Shown here: positions 49,858 to 58,703 of the stretch, in pieces
How positions within the stretch are numbered: the first letter of the stretch is position 1
How the letters are laid out: every line of letters starts with the position of its first letter
Source of the DNA: CALBPI01 sp038524795
Lineage (GTDB): Bacteria > Pseudomonadota > Gammaproteobacteria > Steroidobacterales > Woeseiaceae
Direction of reading: 5' to 3'
Assembly: GCA_038524795.1 (NCBI GenBank)
Contig: JBCBIJ010000007.1
Coordinates: 124,001-188,000 of the forward strand
DNA: 64,000 nucleotides
Translations under genes and position numbers: made by a program
Notes under the pieces: model-generated
Told to the model about the DNA's origin: nothing
Database searches by the model: none
Seen by the model: the letters and a program-made list of their open reading frames with translations, nothing else

Positions 49858-51207
49858 TCAGCGGTCAGCTTGCGTGGTTGCCGCCTCTTCCGCGTCCAGC
49901 CCAGGTCCACGGCCGTGCGCCGTCGCGAAGTAGAACACGACGCCGATCGACACCACAGCGAGGCCTAGCAAGCCCGACTTGGGTTCGTCCCTGAGGACGT
50001 AGATCAGCGTCCACCCCGTCAGTGCGAGAAACACCAAGGGCGTGACCGGGTAGCCCCAGGCACGGAACGGGCGGGGCAAATCCGGCTCGCGCCAGCGCAG
50101 CACGAAAAGGCCGGCCACGGCGACAAACGTGTTGAGCGCCAGCGTGAAGCCCGAGAACAGCAGGATCGACTTGAACGATGACGTCAGAATAAACGTCACG
50201 GTCAAAGCCCCCTGCGCGTAGATCGCGAATGCCGGGACCCCGTTACGATTGGTGCGGGCCAGCCACCGGAACATCTCGTGGTCCTGGCCGATCACCTGGT
50301 ACACACGGGGCCCCGCGATGATCATGGCGCTGACCGTTGAGATCAGCAGCAGCGCCAGGATCAGGCCCATGATCCTCGCGCCGTTGGCGCCGAAGGCGTA
50401 CTCCGCCGAGATGTAGCCGATCTCTTCCTGACCCGCCATGGCTGTCATGGGTGCCGTGATCAGGAACGTGTAGTTCAGGGCGATGTACAACACGATGACG
50501 AGCAACGTGCCGCCGCCCAGTACACGCGGCAGGTTTCGCTTGGGGTCCTCGAGCTCGCTGGAAAGGTAGGTGGCCACGTTCCAGCCCGTGTACGCGTAAT
50601 TCACGAAGATGAGGCTGATGGCAAACGCACCGCCCGTGATCACGGCGAGATCGCCGTCGGCCGGCCAGAACTGAATCGGTTGCGGTGTATCGATCGCGAT
50701 CAGCGCGAGCACACAAAAGCCAATGATCAGCAGCACTTTGAGTGCCGTGAACGCGACTTGCACACCGCCGCTGGCGCGCCGGTGTGTGGCGTGCACGATG
50801 GTGAGAATGACAACGAGCAGGATCGCGGCGGCCTTTTCGGGGACCCCGGGAACGGCGGCGCCCAGATAGCTCGCGAAGGTGATTGCCGCCAACGCGGTCG
50901 GCCCCGCGAAGCCCGCCGTCGCCGATATCCAACCCGAGACGAATCCGGCTGCCGGGTGGTAAATCCGGCCGAGGAAGTTGTACTCGCCGCCCGATCTCGG
51001 CATGGCCGCGCCAAGCTCGGCGTAGCTCATCGCACCGCAAAACGCGATAACGCCGCCGAGCGTCCAGAGCAACATCAAGGCGAAGCCCGAGCGGATATCG
51101 ACGACTTGATACCCCAAGCTCGTGAACACCCCGGTGCCGACCATGTTGGCGATAACAATGGACACGGCGGCGCGTGGCCGGAACAGCTCCCGGGCGTGGT
51201 CGGTCAT
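49858..51207 (-). CDS. APC family amino-acid permease
   Basis: A 449-residue amino acid/polyamine permease with 12 predicted membrane helices. The first helix carries AVSIVIANMVGTGVFTSLGYQ (G-T-G substrate-binding bend). Helix 3-4 has YAELGAAMPRSGGEYNFLGRIYHPAAG, and the sixth has ISLIFVNYAYTGWNVATYLSSELEDPKRNLPRVLGGG. It is most likely an amino acid transporter; the substrate cannot be predicted. It is monocistronic between convergent and divergent neighbours. Confidence 0.95.
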   Translation of the reverse strand: MTDHARELFRPRAAVSIVIANMVGTGVFTSLGYQVVDIRSGFALMLLWTLGGVIAFCGAMSYAELGAAMPRSGGEYNFLGRIYHPAAGFVSGWISATAGFAGPTALAAITFASYLGAAVPGVPEKAAAILLVVILTIVHATHRRASGGVQVAFTALKVLLIIGFCVLALIAIDTPQPIQFWPADGDLAVITGGAFAISLIFVNYAYTGWNVATYLSSELEDPKRNLPRVLGGGTLLVIVLYIALNYTFLITAPMTAMAGQEEIGYISAEYAFGANGARIMGLILALLLISTVSAMIIAGPRVYQVIGQDHEMFRWLARTNRNGVPAFAIYAQGALTVTFILTSSFKSILLFSGFTLALNTFVAVAGLFVLRWREPDLPRPFRAWGYPVTPLVFLALTGWTLIYVLRDEPKSGLLGLAVVSIGVVFYFATAHGRGPGLDAEEAATTQADR

Positions 51208-51315
51208 ATCGCGGAGGTCTCCAGGAGCGGGCGGGGCGAAACAGCGGACAGGGTCAGCGCGTTAATATGCCACAAGCTGACGCGCGCCCGCCCAGGTGCC
51301 ACAGAGAGGCTCAAC

Positions 51316-51642
51316 ATGACCGAGAACACGACAGGATTTCCCGCGCTGCTACGCGCGTTGCCCGCGTTTGACGGCCCATTCGATGCTCACTGTCTCGAAG
51401 CCGCGGGTTGCGAGGTGCTCTTCGCGAGTTACCCCGCGGGCACCGACATCGCCGAGCATGATCACGACACGCACAACGTCGGCGTCATCACGCGCGGTGA
51501 ACTCGTACTCACGCGTGGCGGTCTCGAAGAGCGCTACGGCCCCGGCGACTGGTACGAAATCCGGCCCAACGAACCGCATGCGGCACGCTTTGACGTCGCC
51601 ACGGACGAAATCGAATTCTGGTTTACCGCGGATTCGACATAA
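51316..51642 (+). CDS. Single-cupin protein
   Basis: A 108-residue cupin similar to the AraC N-terminal ligand-binding domain but without any DNA-binding domain. Metal-binding motif one is EHDHDTHNVGVITRGEL, and motif two is YGPGDWYEIRPNEPHAARF. There is no signal peptide. It may bind a small molecule or act as an isomerase. The start is ATG with GAGAGG at 51304-51309 upstream. Confidence 0.85.
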   Translation: MTENTTGFPALLRALPAFDGPFDAHCLEAAGCEVLFASYPAGTDIAEHDHDTHNVGVITRGELVLTRGGLEERYGPGDWYEIRPNEPHAARFDVATDEIEFWFTADST

Positions 51643-51737
51643 AAACGCCGTCCACCACCCGTAATCTGTGACCGCGTTCACCTGAAGTTCAGGCGCCTGC
51701 GCGTATCGTCGGTAGCCATTGAGGGAGGACCGTGGTC

Positions 51738-52370
51738 ATGAAACTAAAGACACTGATACTTGCGATGCTCATCGTGCCGGCCTTGGCCGTACTCGGCGGT
51801 TGCGCCGCCATGAGCGAGGAAGAGTGCCAGATGTCCGACTGGCGCACGGTCGGCTACGAAGACGGCCTGCTGGGTCGCAGCGGTGCTGCGATCGGCACCT
51901 ACCGAAAAGCCTGCGCCAAAGCTGGCGTGACCCCCGACCTCGACGCCTATCAGGCAGGTCGCGCCGAAGGTCTGCAGACGTTCTGCCGCCCCCAGAACGG
52001 CTACACCCTGGGTGAACGCGGTGGCAGCTATGCGGGTGTTTGTCCGTCCACCGTGGAGCCTGCGTTCCTGGCGGCCTACGAAGACGGACGCACGCTCTAC
52101 ACTTTACGGCGCGACGTTAACCAGATTGCTTCCGAGCTCGCGCAAACCGAGCGTGAGATCGACGACATCGAAGAGGCCATGGAACACGAAACGCTGCGCA
52201 TGATCGGGGACGGCCTGACGCCCGAAGAACGGCTGAACATCCTCGCCGAGACGCGACGCCTGGCAGAGCGCAAAGGTGAGCTTGAGGACCACGCTGATTA
52301 CCTGGCCGAAGAGCTCGGCGCGAGCCGAGAGCGGCTCAACGATTACGAGCAGATGCAGGCTTCCCGGTGA
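51738..52370 (+). CDS. DUF2799 family lipoprotein
   Basis: A 210-residue lipoprotein. Signal sequence LILAMLIVPALAVLGGC ends in a lipobox (L-G-G-C). The DUF2799 signature follows: DWRTVGYEDGLLGRSGAAIGTY, YQAGRAEGLQTFCRPQNGY and YAGVCPSTVEPAFLAAYEDGRTLY. The last ~85 residues form a charged helical coiled coil (IASELAQTEREIDDIEEAME). It is probably envelope-located, function unknown. ATG at 51738 is used since GGGAGGA at 51723-51729 gives 8-base spacing; GTG at 51732 is too close. Confidence 0.88.
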   Translation: MKLKTLILAMLIVPALAVLGGCAAMSEEECQMSDWRTVGYEDGLLGRSGAAIGTYRKACAKAGVTPDLDAYQAGRAEGLQTFCRPQNGYTLGERGGSYAGVCPSTVEPAFLAAYEDGRTLYTLRRDVNQIASELAQTEREIDDIEEAMEHETLRMIGDGLTPEERLNILAETRRLAERKGELEDHADYLAEELGASRERLNDYEQMQASR

Positions 52371-52390
52371 AGCCGTCGCGCTAAACGCGT

Positions 52391-54022
52391 CTAGCGGGGC
52401 CGCGCCCAGAGGGTGACGGCCACGCCGGCCGCCATCGTCAGCCAGCCCGCGCCCTGCGGATCGACTTCAAACACGAGCACCGCGCCAATAAGCGCTGCGG
52501 CCATACCGGCCGTGGCGACGTAACGACGCCGGTCCTGGCGTTTCAGGTCCTCGCGCAACGCGCGCAATTCTCCGGCATCCATTCGAACCCGAAGTTGACC
52601 GTTGGCGGCCTGCTCGCCCACGCGCCGCAGCACGGTGGGCAGCTCGCGCAGGCCTTCGCGAATGTCGGGCCACTGCGTGCGCAGGTCGTCAATCACCGCC
52701 TTGCCGCCCAGACGCTCTTCCATCCAGGCCCGCAGGATCGGCTGCGCCGTCTCGAACAGGTCAAGCTCGGGATAGAGGTCGCGCCCCAGCCCCTCGATGT
52801 TGAGCAGCGTCTTCTGCAGCAAGACGAGCTGCGGCTGCACTTCCATCTCGAAACGGCGCGCCGTCTCGAACAGGCGCATGAGCACCGTGCCGAAGCTGAT
52901 CTCAGCCAGCGGCTTGTTGAAGATCGGCTCGCAGACGGTACGCACAGCGAATTCGAGCTCGTCAACGCGCGTATCGGGCGGCACCCAGCCTGAATCGACG
53001 TGTAGTTGGGCGACACGGTGGTAGTCGCGGTCGAAGAAGGCCAGGAAGTTCTCGGCCAGGTAGCGCTGGTCTTCGTGCGACAGCGTGCCGATGATCCCCC
53101 AGTCCACCGACTGGTAGACGGGGAAGTCCGGGTCGCGGATGTCGACGAAGATGTTGCCCGGGTGCATGTCGGCGTGGAAGAAGTTGTGCCGAAACACCTG
53201 GGTGAAGAAGATCTCGACGCCGTTTTCGGCCAGGCGGCGAATGTTGGTCCCCGCAGCACGCATGGCGTCCATGTCGCTGACCTGGACGCCATAAATCCGC
53301 TCAGTGACGAGCACCTCACGGCGGCAGTAGTCGAAAAAGACCTCGGGCACGTAAAGCAGGCTCGAGTGTTCGAAGTTGCGCCGAAGCTGGGAGCCGTTGG
53401 CCGCTTCGCGCAGCAAATCGAGCTCGTCCATGATCGTCTTGTCGTATTCGGCCACGACCTCCACGGGCCGGAGGCGCTCGCCGTCGGGCAGGTAGCGCTG
53501 CGTCAGTTCGGCCATGCCGTACATGACATCGAGGTCGCGCTGGATGACCTCGCTCATGCCCGGGCGCAGCACCTTGACCACGACAGCCCTGCCGTCGTGC
53601 AGCTTGGCCGGGTGCACTTGTGCGATAGACGCAGCCGCCATGGGCGTTTCCTCGAACTCGGCGAAGACTTCCGACAGGTCGAAACCATAGGCGCGGTTGA
53701 TGATGTCGCGTGCCAGCGCACCATCAAACGGTGGTACCTGGTCCTGCAATTTGGCCAGCTCGTCGGCGATGTCGTTGGGCAGCAGGTCGCGCCGCGTCGA
53801 CAGGGCCTGGCCGAACTTGATGAAGATCGGGCCGAGCTCTTCGAGCGCGAGGCGAATGCGCTGGCCGATGGGGGCGTCGCGGTCGAGGCGACGGCCACCC
53901 AGCATGAACACGAAACGTAAGGGCCGCAGCGCCTGCGATGTCTTGATGAGGTCGTCCAGGCTGTACTTGACCAGCACCCGCTGGATGCTGATCAGCCGCT
54001 TGGTGCGTGACCAGGTCAGCAT
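52391..54022 (-). CDS. ubiB: Ubiquinone biosynthesis regulatory kinase-like protein UbiB
   Basis: UbiB (543 residues) is an atypical ATPase/kinase-like inner-membrane protein needed for coenzyme Q synthesis. Hallmarks are KFGQALSTRRDLL (the K-x-G-Q motif), the Ala-rich loop PMAAASIAQVHPA, the lipid-contacting FHADMHPGNIFV and the magnesium-binding DWGIIGTLS. Two membrane helices close the C-terminus. ATG at 54022 is chosen; upstream codons overlap ubiJ. It lies 1 bp after ubiJ and is co-transcribed with ubiE. Confidence 0.97.
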   Translation of the reverse strand: MLTWSRTKRLISIQRVLVKYSLDDLIKTSQALRPLRFVFMLGGRRLDRDAPIGQRIRLALEELGPIFIKFGQALSTRRDLLPNDIADELAKLQDQVPPFDGALARDIINRAYGFDLSEVFAEFEETPMAAASIAQVHPAKLHDGRAVVVKVLRPGMSEVIQRDLDVMYGMAELTQRYLPDGERLRPVEVVAEYDKTIMDELDLLREAANGSQLRRNFEHSSLLYVPEVFFDYCRREVLVTERIYGVQVSDMDAMRAAGTNIRRLAENGVEIFFTQVFRHNFFHADMHPGNIFVDIRDPDFPVYQSVDWGIIGTLSHEDQRYLAENFLAFFDRDYHRVAQLHVDSGWVPPDTRVDELEFAVRTVCEPIFNKPLAEISFGTVLMRLFETARRFEMEVQPQLVLLQKTLLNIEGLGRDLYPELDLFETAQPILRAWMEERLGGKAVIDDLRTQWPDIREGLRELPTVLRRVGEQAANGQLRVRMDAGELRALREDLKRQDRRRYVATAGMAAALIGAVLVFEVDPQGAGWLTMAAGVAVTLWARPR

Positions 54023-54023
54023 G

Positions 54024-54650
54024 TCAGGCCTCGTCGTCCTCTGCCGCCAGGCGATCGCGCAGCAAACGCACTCTCGCTTCCGCGCGCGCCACATCGTCGC
54101 GCAACGTCTCCACGTTGACGCGGAAGCGCTCAAACTGGTCGCGCGAGGGCAGCGTCTGCGCGCCCTCGGTCAGGTAGTCGCCCACATTGGCGTACACGCG
54201 ATCGCCGAGTTTGCCGGCCGCACCCGCTAGGCCGCGCGCCACGCGCGTGGCCTGGTGCGCGGCGACGTCACCCACCACATTGGCCAGTTCATCTTCGAGG
54301 TCAGGTGCCGCGAAGCGCAGCAAACCCTGAAACTTGAGCCCGGCCGCAGCATCACCGCTCATGCGCACACGGCCTTCGCGAATGGGCGCGGCCGGGTCCC
54401 TGCCGGCGAGTTCGGCCAGAGAGATCGGGCTGCCCGAAAGTACGACTTCGGGTTCGTCGCTGTAGCGCGTGCGCAGGCGCAGCTTGCCGTTTTCGACTTG
54501 CAGGTACACGGCAAGCCCCGTATCGCGAACCCGCACCGCCATGCACTGCCCTTCTAGCGACTCGGCGAGCTCGCGCGCCGGGGTTTGCTCAGCAATGCGC
54601 TTGTTGATGAGGTGCGTCAGCGGTGTGAAGAGCGGGCCAAGATCGAACAT
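54024..54650 (-). CDS. ubiJ: Ubiquinone biosynthesis accessory factor UbiJ
   Basis: UbiJ (208 residues) is an SCP2-type lipid-binding protein that helps form the Ubi hydroxylase complex. The SCP2 domain includes LRTRYSDEPEVVLSGSPISLAEL and the amphipathic helix FQGLLRFAAPDLEDELANVV. The C-terminal ~45 residues are a coiled coil (FRVNVETLRDDVARAEARVR). It fits the standard ubiE-ubiJ-ubiB order. Gaps are 9 bp to ubiE and 1 bp to ubiB. Confidence 0.93.
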   Translation of the reverse strand: MFDLGPLFTPLTHLINKRIAEQTPARELAESLEGQCMAVRVRDTGLAVYLQVENGKLRLRTRYSDEPEVVLSGSPISLAELAGRDPAAPIREGRVRMSGDAAAGLKFQGLLRFAAPDLEDELANVVGDVAAHQATRVARGLAGAAGKLGDRVYANVGDYLTEGAQTLPSRDQFERFRVNVETLRDDVARAEARVRLLRDRLAAEDDEA

Positions 54651-54659
54651 ACGGGGCGC

Positions 54660-55412
54660 CTAGAGCTTGGAGCCGATGTGCAGCGCCGCAATACCGCCTG
54701 TCAGGTTCTCGTAGCGGCAGCGTTCGAAGCCGGCGGTTTCGAACATGCCTTTGAGCGTGTCCTGGTCAGGATGCATGCGGATGGATTCGGCCAGGTAGCG
54801 GTAGCTGTCTGCGTCGTTGGCAATGAGTTTGCCAAGCGTCGGCAGCACCGAGAACGAGAACAGGTCGTAGGCTGGGCGCAGCAATGGGTCGGGCTTCGAG
54901 AACTCGAGCACGAACAGGCGCCCACCTGGGCGCAGCACCCGGTACATTTCGGCAAGGCCTTGTTCCTTGCGCGTCACGTTGCGCAGACCGAAGGCGATGG
55001 TCACGAGGTCGAAGCTATTCTCGGCAAAAGGCAGCGCCTCGGCGTCGCATTGCGTGATGTCGACGTTGCCGCTGATACCCGCGTCGAGCAGCCGGTCGCG
55101 GCCCTGCTCGAGCATGGCGGCGTTGATGTCGGCGAGCACAACGTGGCCGGACTCGCCGACTTTCTCCGCAAATGCCATGGCGAGATCACCGGTGCCCCCG
55201 GCCAGGTCAAGAACGTGCATGCCTGGGCGAACCGCCGCCGCCGCCACAGTGTGGCGCTTCCAAATGCGGTGGATGCCCGCCGACATGAGGTCATTCATGA
55301 GGTCGTAGTTGCCCGCGACCGAGTCGAACACCCCGCGTACGCGTGATGCCTTGTCCTCGATGTCGACCGTTTCGTAGCCGAAGTGGGTGGTGTCGTCGGC
55401 GTTGCCGCTCAT
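54660..55412 (-). CDS. ubiE: Ubiquinone/menaquinone methyltransferase UbiE
   Basis: UbiE (250 residues) is the SAM-dependent C-methyltransferase of ubiquinone and menaquinone synthesis. The SAM-binding motif is HVLDLAGGTGDLAMAFAEKVG. Other conserved runs are FDSVAGNYDLMNDLMSAGIHRIWK near the N-terminus and DLVTIAFGLRNVTRKEQGLAEMYRVLRPGG. ATG at 55412 is used because the family begins MSGN-like. It heads the ubi trio, 51 bp after the DUF971 gene. Confidence 0.98.
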   Translation of the reverse strand: MSGNADDTTHFGYETVDIEDKASRVRGVFDSVAGNYDLMNDLMSAGIHRIWKRHTVAAAAVRPGMHVLDLAGGTGDLAMAFAEKVGESGHVVLADINAAMLEQGRDRLLDAGISGNVDITQCDAEALPFAENSFDLVTIAFGLRNVTRKEQGLAEMYRVLRPGGRLFVLEFSKPDPLLRPAYDLFSFSVLPTLGKLIANDADSYRYLAESIRMHPDQDTLKGMFETAGFERCRYENLTGGIAALHIGSKL

Positions 55413-55463
55413 GGGGGTCACCGCGGGCCAGTGGGAGGGGAATTGTAGCAAGCCGCAGCGCGG

Positions 55464-55844
55464 CTAGTGTTCTGCGCCGGGGTCCGGGTCGCGGCTGCGG
55501 CCCGCGGCCTCGAGCGCGGCAAGATACCCGCTCCAGCGGGTTTCCTGCGTTTCGCCGAGCTCGCGCAGGTAGCGCCAGCTGAACAAACCTGAGTCATGGC
55601 CGTCGCTGAACACGAGTTTGAGCGCGTACTGACCCACGGGATCGATACGCGTGATGCGCACATCGCGCTTGCCGTACTGCAGCTGCGCCTGGTCCGCGCT
55701 GTGCCCCTGCACCTCGGCCGACGGCGAGTGCACGCGCAGAAACTCGAAGGACAGGCTGTCGCTGCGCCCGTCGGCCCAGGTTAGCTCCAGGCAGCGCGAC
55801 TGGCGCCGCAGCGTGATCCCGGTCGGAGGTACTACATCGTTCAC
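55464..55844 (-). CDS. DUF971 (GBBH-like N-terminal domain) protein
   Basis: A 126-residue protein matching the N-terminal domain of gamma-butyrobetaine hydroxylase (DUF971). It has LELTWADGRSDSLSFEFLRVHSP and the end SDGHDSGLFSWRYLRELGE. Such proteins bind iron-sulfur or metal in some contexts, but the role is not defined. Conserved positions beside hslU and ubiE in Gammaproteobacteria suggest a housekeeping link. It lies 4 bp after hslU. Confidence 0.9.
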   Translation of the reverse strand: MNDVVPPTGITLRRQSRCLELTWADGRSDSLSFEFLRVHSPSAEVQGHSADQAQLQYGKRDVRITRIDPVGQYALKLVFSDGHDSGLFSWRYLRELGETQETRWSGYLAALEAAGRSRDPDPGAEH

Positions 55845-55848
55845 GGGC

Positions 55849-57168
55849 TCAGAGTATGTAGCGGCTCAGGTCTTCGTCTTCGACGAGGGCGCCCAGGTGT
55901 TCGTCCACGTAGCCCGCGTTAATCTGATAGCTCTGACCACTGTGGTCAGCGGCTTCGAACGAGATCGTGTCGAGCAGCCGCTCCATGACCGTGTGCAGGC
56001 GTCGGGCGCCGATGTTCTCGGTCTGCTCATTGACCCGATAGGCGATCTCGGCCAAACGCTGCACACCCGAGTCGACGAATTCGAGGGTCACGCCCTCTGT
56101 CGCCATGAGCGCGGCGTACTGCTTTGTCAGCGAGGCGTCGGGCTCCGTCAGGATGCGCACGAAGTCCTCGGTCTTGAGCGAGTCGAGCTCAACGCGTATG
56201 GGCAGCCTGCCCTGCAACTCGGGGATCAGGTCCGAGGGCTTGGCCACGCTGAAGGCGCCCGAGCCGATGAACAGGATGTGGTCGGTCTTCACGATGCCGT
56301 ACTTGGTCGTCACCGTGCTGCCCTCGACGAGCGGCAACAGGTCGCGCTGCACGCCCTCGCGGCTGACATCGGCGCCGCCACCCACGTCGGCGCGGCGCGC
56401 GATCTTGTCGATCTCGTCGAGAAACACGATACCGTTCTGTTCCGCGGCTTCGACGGCCTGCTGCTTGAGCACGTCTTCGTCGAGCATTTTGGCTGCCTCT
56501 TCTTCGCTCAGTAGCTTCAGTGCCTCAGCGATGGGCAGCTTGCGCGTCTTGCGACGCCCCTGCCCGGCATTCTGGAACAGGCTCTGCAGTTGGCTCGTCA
56601 TCTCCTCCATGCCCGGCGGTGCCATGATCTCCACGCCCAACGCCGTGGCGTCAAGCTCGATTTCAATCTCACGCTCGTCGAGATCGCCCTCGCGCAGGCG
56701 TTTCCGAAGAATCTGGCGCGTGTCCGATGCGCGGTCATCGGGTTGTCCCGCGATGGGCGCGGGCAGCAGCGCGTCCAGAACGCGCTCCTCTGCGGCGTCC
56801 TCGGCACGGTGGCTGACTTTGGCCATCTCACGTTCGCGCGTCAGCTTGACCGAGGTTTCCACGAGGTCTCGGATGATCGAGTCGACTTCGCGACCGACGT
56901 AGCCCACTTCGGTGAACTTCGTGGCCTCAACTTTGATAAACGGCGCGTTGGCGAGCTTGGCCAGTCGCCGCGCGATTTCGGTCTTGCCGACACCCGTCGG
57001 ACCGATCATCAGGATGTTCTTGGGGGTGATCTCGGGGCGCAGCGCGTCGTCGACCTGCTGGCGGCGCCAGCGGTTTCGAAGCGCGATGGCCACAGCACGC
57101 TTGGCGGCTGTCTGGCCGACGATGTGCTTGTCCAGTTCCTGGACGATTTCACGGGGGGTCATGGACAT
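55849..57168 (-). CDS. hslU: ATP-dependent protease ATPase subunit HslU
   Basis: HslU (439 residues) is the AAA+ unfoldase of the HslUV protease. Walker A is GPTGVGKTEIARRL and Walker B is IVFLDEIDKIARR. The inserted I-domain covers about residues 110-240, and the sensor/Arg finger region is ELQGRLPIRVEL. The C-terminus ends LSRYIL, as needed for docking into HslV. The gene follows hslV by 38 bp. Confidence 0.98.
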   Translation of the reverse strand: MSMTPREIVQELDKHIVGQTAAKRAVAIALRNRWRRQQVDDALRPEITPKNILMIGPTGVGKTEIARRLAKLANAPFIKVEATKFTEVGYVGREVDSIIRDLVETSVKLTREREMAKVSHRAEDAAEERVLDALLPAPIAGQPDDRASDTRQILRKRLREGDLDEREIEIELDATALGVEIMAPPGMEEMTSQLQSLFQNAGQGRRKTRKLPIAEALKLLSEEEAAKMLDEDVLKQQAVEAAEQNGIVFLDEIDKIARRADVGGGADVSREGVQRDLLPLVEGSTVTTKYGIVKTDHILFIGSGAFSVAKPSDLIPELQGRLPIRVELDSLKTEDFVRILTEPDASLTKQYAALMATEGVTLEFVDSGVQRLAEIAYRVNEQTENIGARRLHTVMERLLDTISFEAADHSGQSYQINAGYVDEHLGALVEDEDLSRYIL

Positions 57169-57206
57169 GATGGGGGATCCGTTGATGCAGCTCGAGCGCT
57201 GCGCCG

Positions 57207-57743
57207 TCAGGCGTCGATGCGCTCGAGCGTGATGTTGTCGTTGGTGTAGACGCAGATATCGGCCGCGATGCGAAGCGCGCGCTCGGCGATGTCGGCGGCT
57301 TCCAAGTCGCCCGCGGCCAGCATGCCGCGCGCTGCGGCCAGCGCAAACGAGCCGCCCGAACCAATGGCGATCACTTCGTCCTCGGGCTCGATGACATCCC
57401 CGTTGCCCGAGACCACGAGCGTCGTTGAGGCATCGGCAATGATGAGCAAGGCTTCGAGGCGGCGCAGGCTGCGTTCCGTACGCCAGTCCTTGGCGAGCTC
57501 GATGGCCGCACGCGTCAAGTTGCCGTACTGCTCCATCTTCTGCTCAAAACGCTCGAACAGCGTGAAGGCGTCGGCCGTGCCGCCGGCGAAACCGGCGATG
57601 ACGCGGTCCTTGTAGAGACGCCGCACCTTACGGGCGTTGCCCTTCATGATCGTATTGCCCAGGCTGACCTGGCCATCACCGGCCACGGCAACGTTGCCGC
57701 CGCGGCGCACGGCGACGATTGTCGTCCCGTCAAATTGCTGCAT
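57207..57743 (-). CDS. hslV: ATP-dependent protease subunit HslV
   Basis: HslV (178 residues) is the threonine-type peptidase of the HslUV complex. After a short leader MQQFDG the mature N-terminal Thr opens TTIVAVRRGGNVAVAGDGQVS. Conserved GNARKVRRLY, AGFAGGTADAFTL and IGSGGSFALAAARG match the family. The 6-residue leader is normal for several Gammaproteobacteria and is removed to expose the catalytic Thr. It is 34 bp after xerC. Confidence 0.98.
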   Translation of the reverse strand: MQQFDGTTIVAVRRGGNVAVAGDGQVSLGNTIMKGNARKVRRLYKDRVIAGFAGGTADAFTLFERFEQKMEQYGNLTRAAIELAKDWRTERSLRRLEALLIIADASTTLVVSGNGDVIEPEDEVIAIGSGGSFALAAARGMLAAGDLEAADIAERALRIAADICVYTNDNITLERIDA

Positions 57744-57777
57744 GCTGAAATCCTGGCCCGTCGTGGACGGCCGCCGC

Positions 57778-58680
57778 TTAGTCGCGGCGCCGTTTCGCGC
57801 GGGGATGCGCTTCGTCGTATATCTGTGCCAGGTGCTGGAAATCAAGGTGGGTGTAGATCTGGGTCGTGGCGATATCGGCGTGCCCCAGCAGCTCCTGCAC
57901 GCCACGGAGGTCGCGGCTCGACTCCAGTACATGGGTGGCGCAGGAGTGGCGGAACAGGTGCGGGTGCACGCGGGCGTCGATGCCCTGCTGGCGCGCCCAG
58001 TGCGCCACGCGGCGCTGGACGCTGCGCGCGCCAATGCGTCCGCCGTGCTGCGCCACGAATACGGCTTGAGTATCGCCGGCCAGGTTGCCGCGCGCGGCAA
58101 GCCAGGTACGCAAGGCGGCAATGGCCTTGCGCCCCACGGGCACGATGCGCTGTTTGCTGCCCTTGCCGGTGACGCGCACCGTGCGATCAGCGAGGTCGAT
58201 GTCGCGGATGTTCAGCCCCACGATTTCTGCGAGTCGCAGCCCGGAGCTGTAGAGCAGCTCAAGCATGGCGCGATCGCGGCGCGTGAGCGGCTCGTCGCCC
58301 TGGATATCGAGCAGCCGCGCCATCGTGTCGCTGTCGAGCGTGCCCGGTAGCCGTTTCGTCGCGCGGGGTGCTGTGACACCGTCCGCCGGGTTGCGCGTCA
58401 CTTCGTGTTCGCGCAGCAGGTAACGGTAAAAGGCGCGCAGCGCCGACAGCGCACGGGAAATGCTGCGCGGTGAAATGCCGCGTCGGAACCGTGCGGCTGC
58501 AAATGCCTTGACCTGCGCTGGCTCGACGCTGCGCCAATCGGCGATGTCGGCATCGCGCGCCCAGTCACGGAATTGCGTGAGGTCGCGCTCGTAGGCGCGC
58601 TGCGTGTGTGCGGAGAGGCGCCGTTCGTTGCCGAGGTGGCCCAGGAAGCGGGCGACGAGCGGATCTCTCTCGGGCGCCAC
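57778..58680 (-). CDS. xerC: Site-specific tyrosine recombinase XerC
   Basis: XerC (300 residues) works with XerD at dif to resolve chromosome dimers. The N-terminal core-binding domain has RLSAHTQRAYERDLTQFRDW. The catalytic domain has the first Arg in LYSSGLRLAEIVGLN, Lys in VTGKGSKQRIVPVG, H-x-x-R in HLFRHSCATHVL, and the nucleophile Tyr in TTQIYTHLD. GTG at 58680 gives the normal length and follows the DUF484 stop by 23 bp. The dapF-DUF484-xerC order is the standard gammaproteobacterial one. Confidence 0.96.
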   Translation of the reverse strand: MAPERDPLVARFLGHLGNERRLSAHTQRAYERDLTQFRDWARDADIADWRSVEPAQVKAFAAARFRRGISPRSISRALSALRAFYRYLLREHEVTRNPADGVTAPRATKRLPGTLDSDTMARLLDIQGDEPLTRRDRAMLELLYSSGLRLAEIVGLNIRDIDLADRTVRVTGKGSKQRIVPVGRKAIAALRTWLAARGNLAGDTQAVFVAQHGGRIGARSVQRRVAHWARQQGIDARVHPHLFRHSCATHVLESSRDLRGVQELLGHADIATTQIYTHLDFQHLAQIYDEAHPRAKRRRD

Positions 58681-58703
58681 GGCGTGCTGCGCGTCGCCCG
58701 TCG

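Noticed and set aside
57726..57743. Unusual N-terminal extension of HslV
   Set aside because: A short leader before the catalytic Thr is common in gammaproteobacterial HslV and is removed on maturation.
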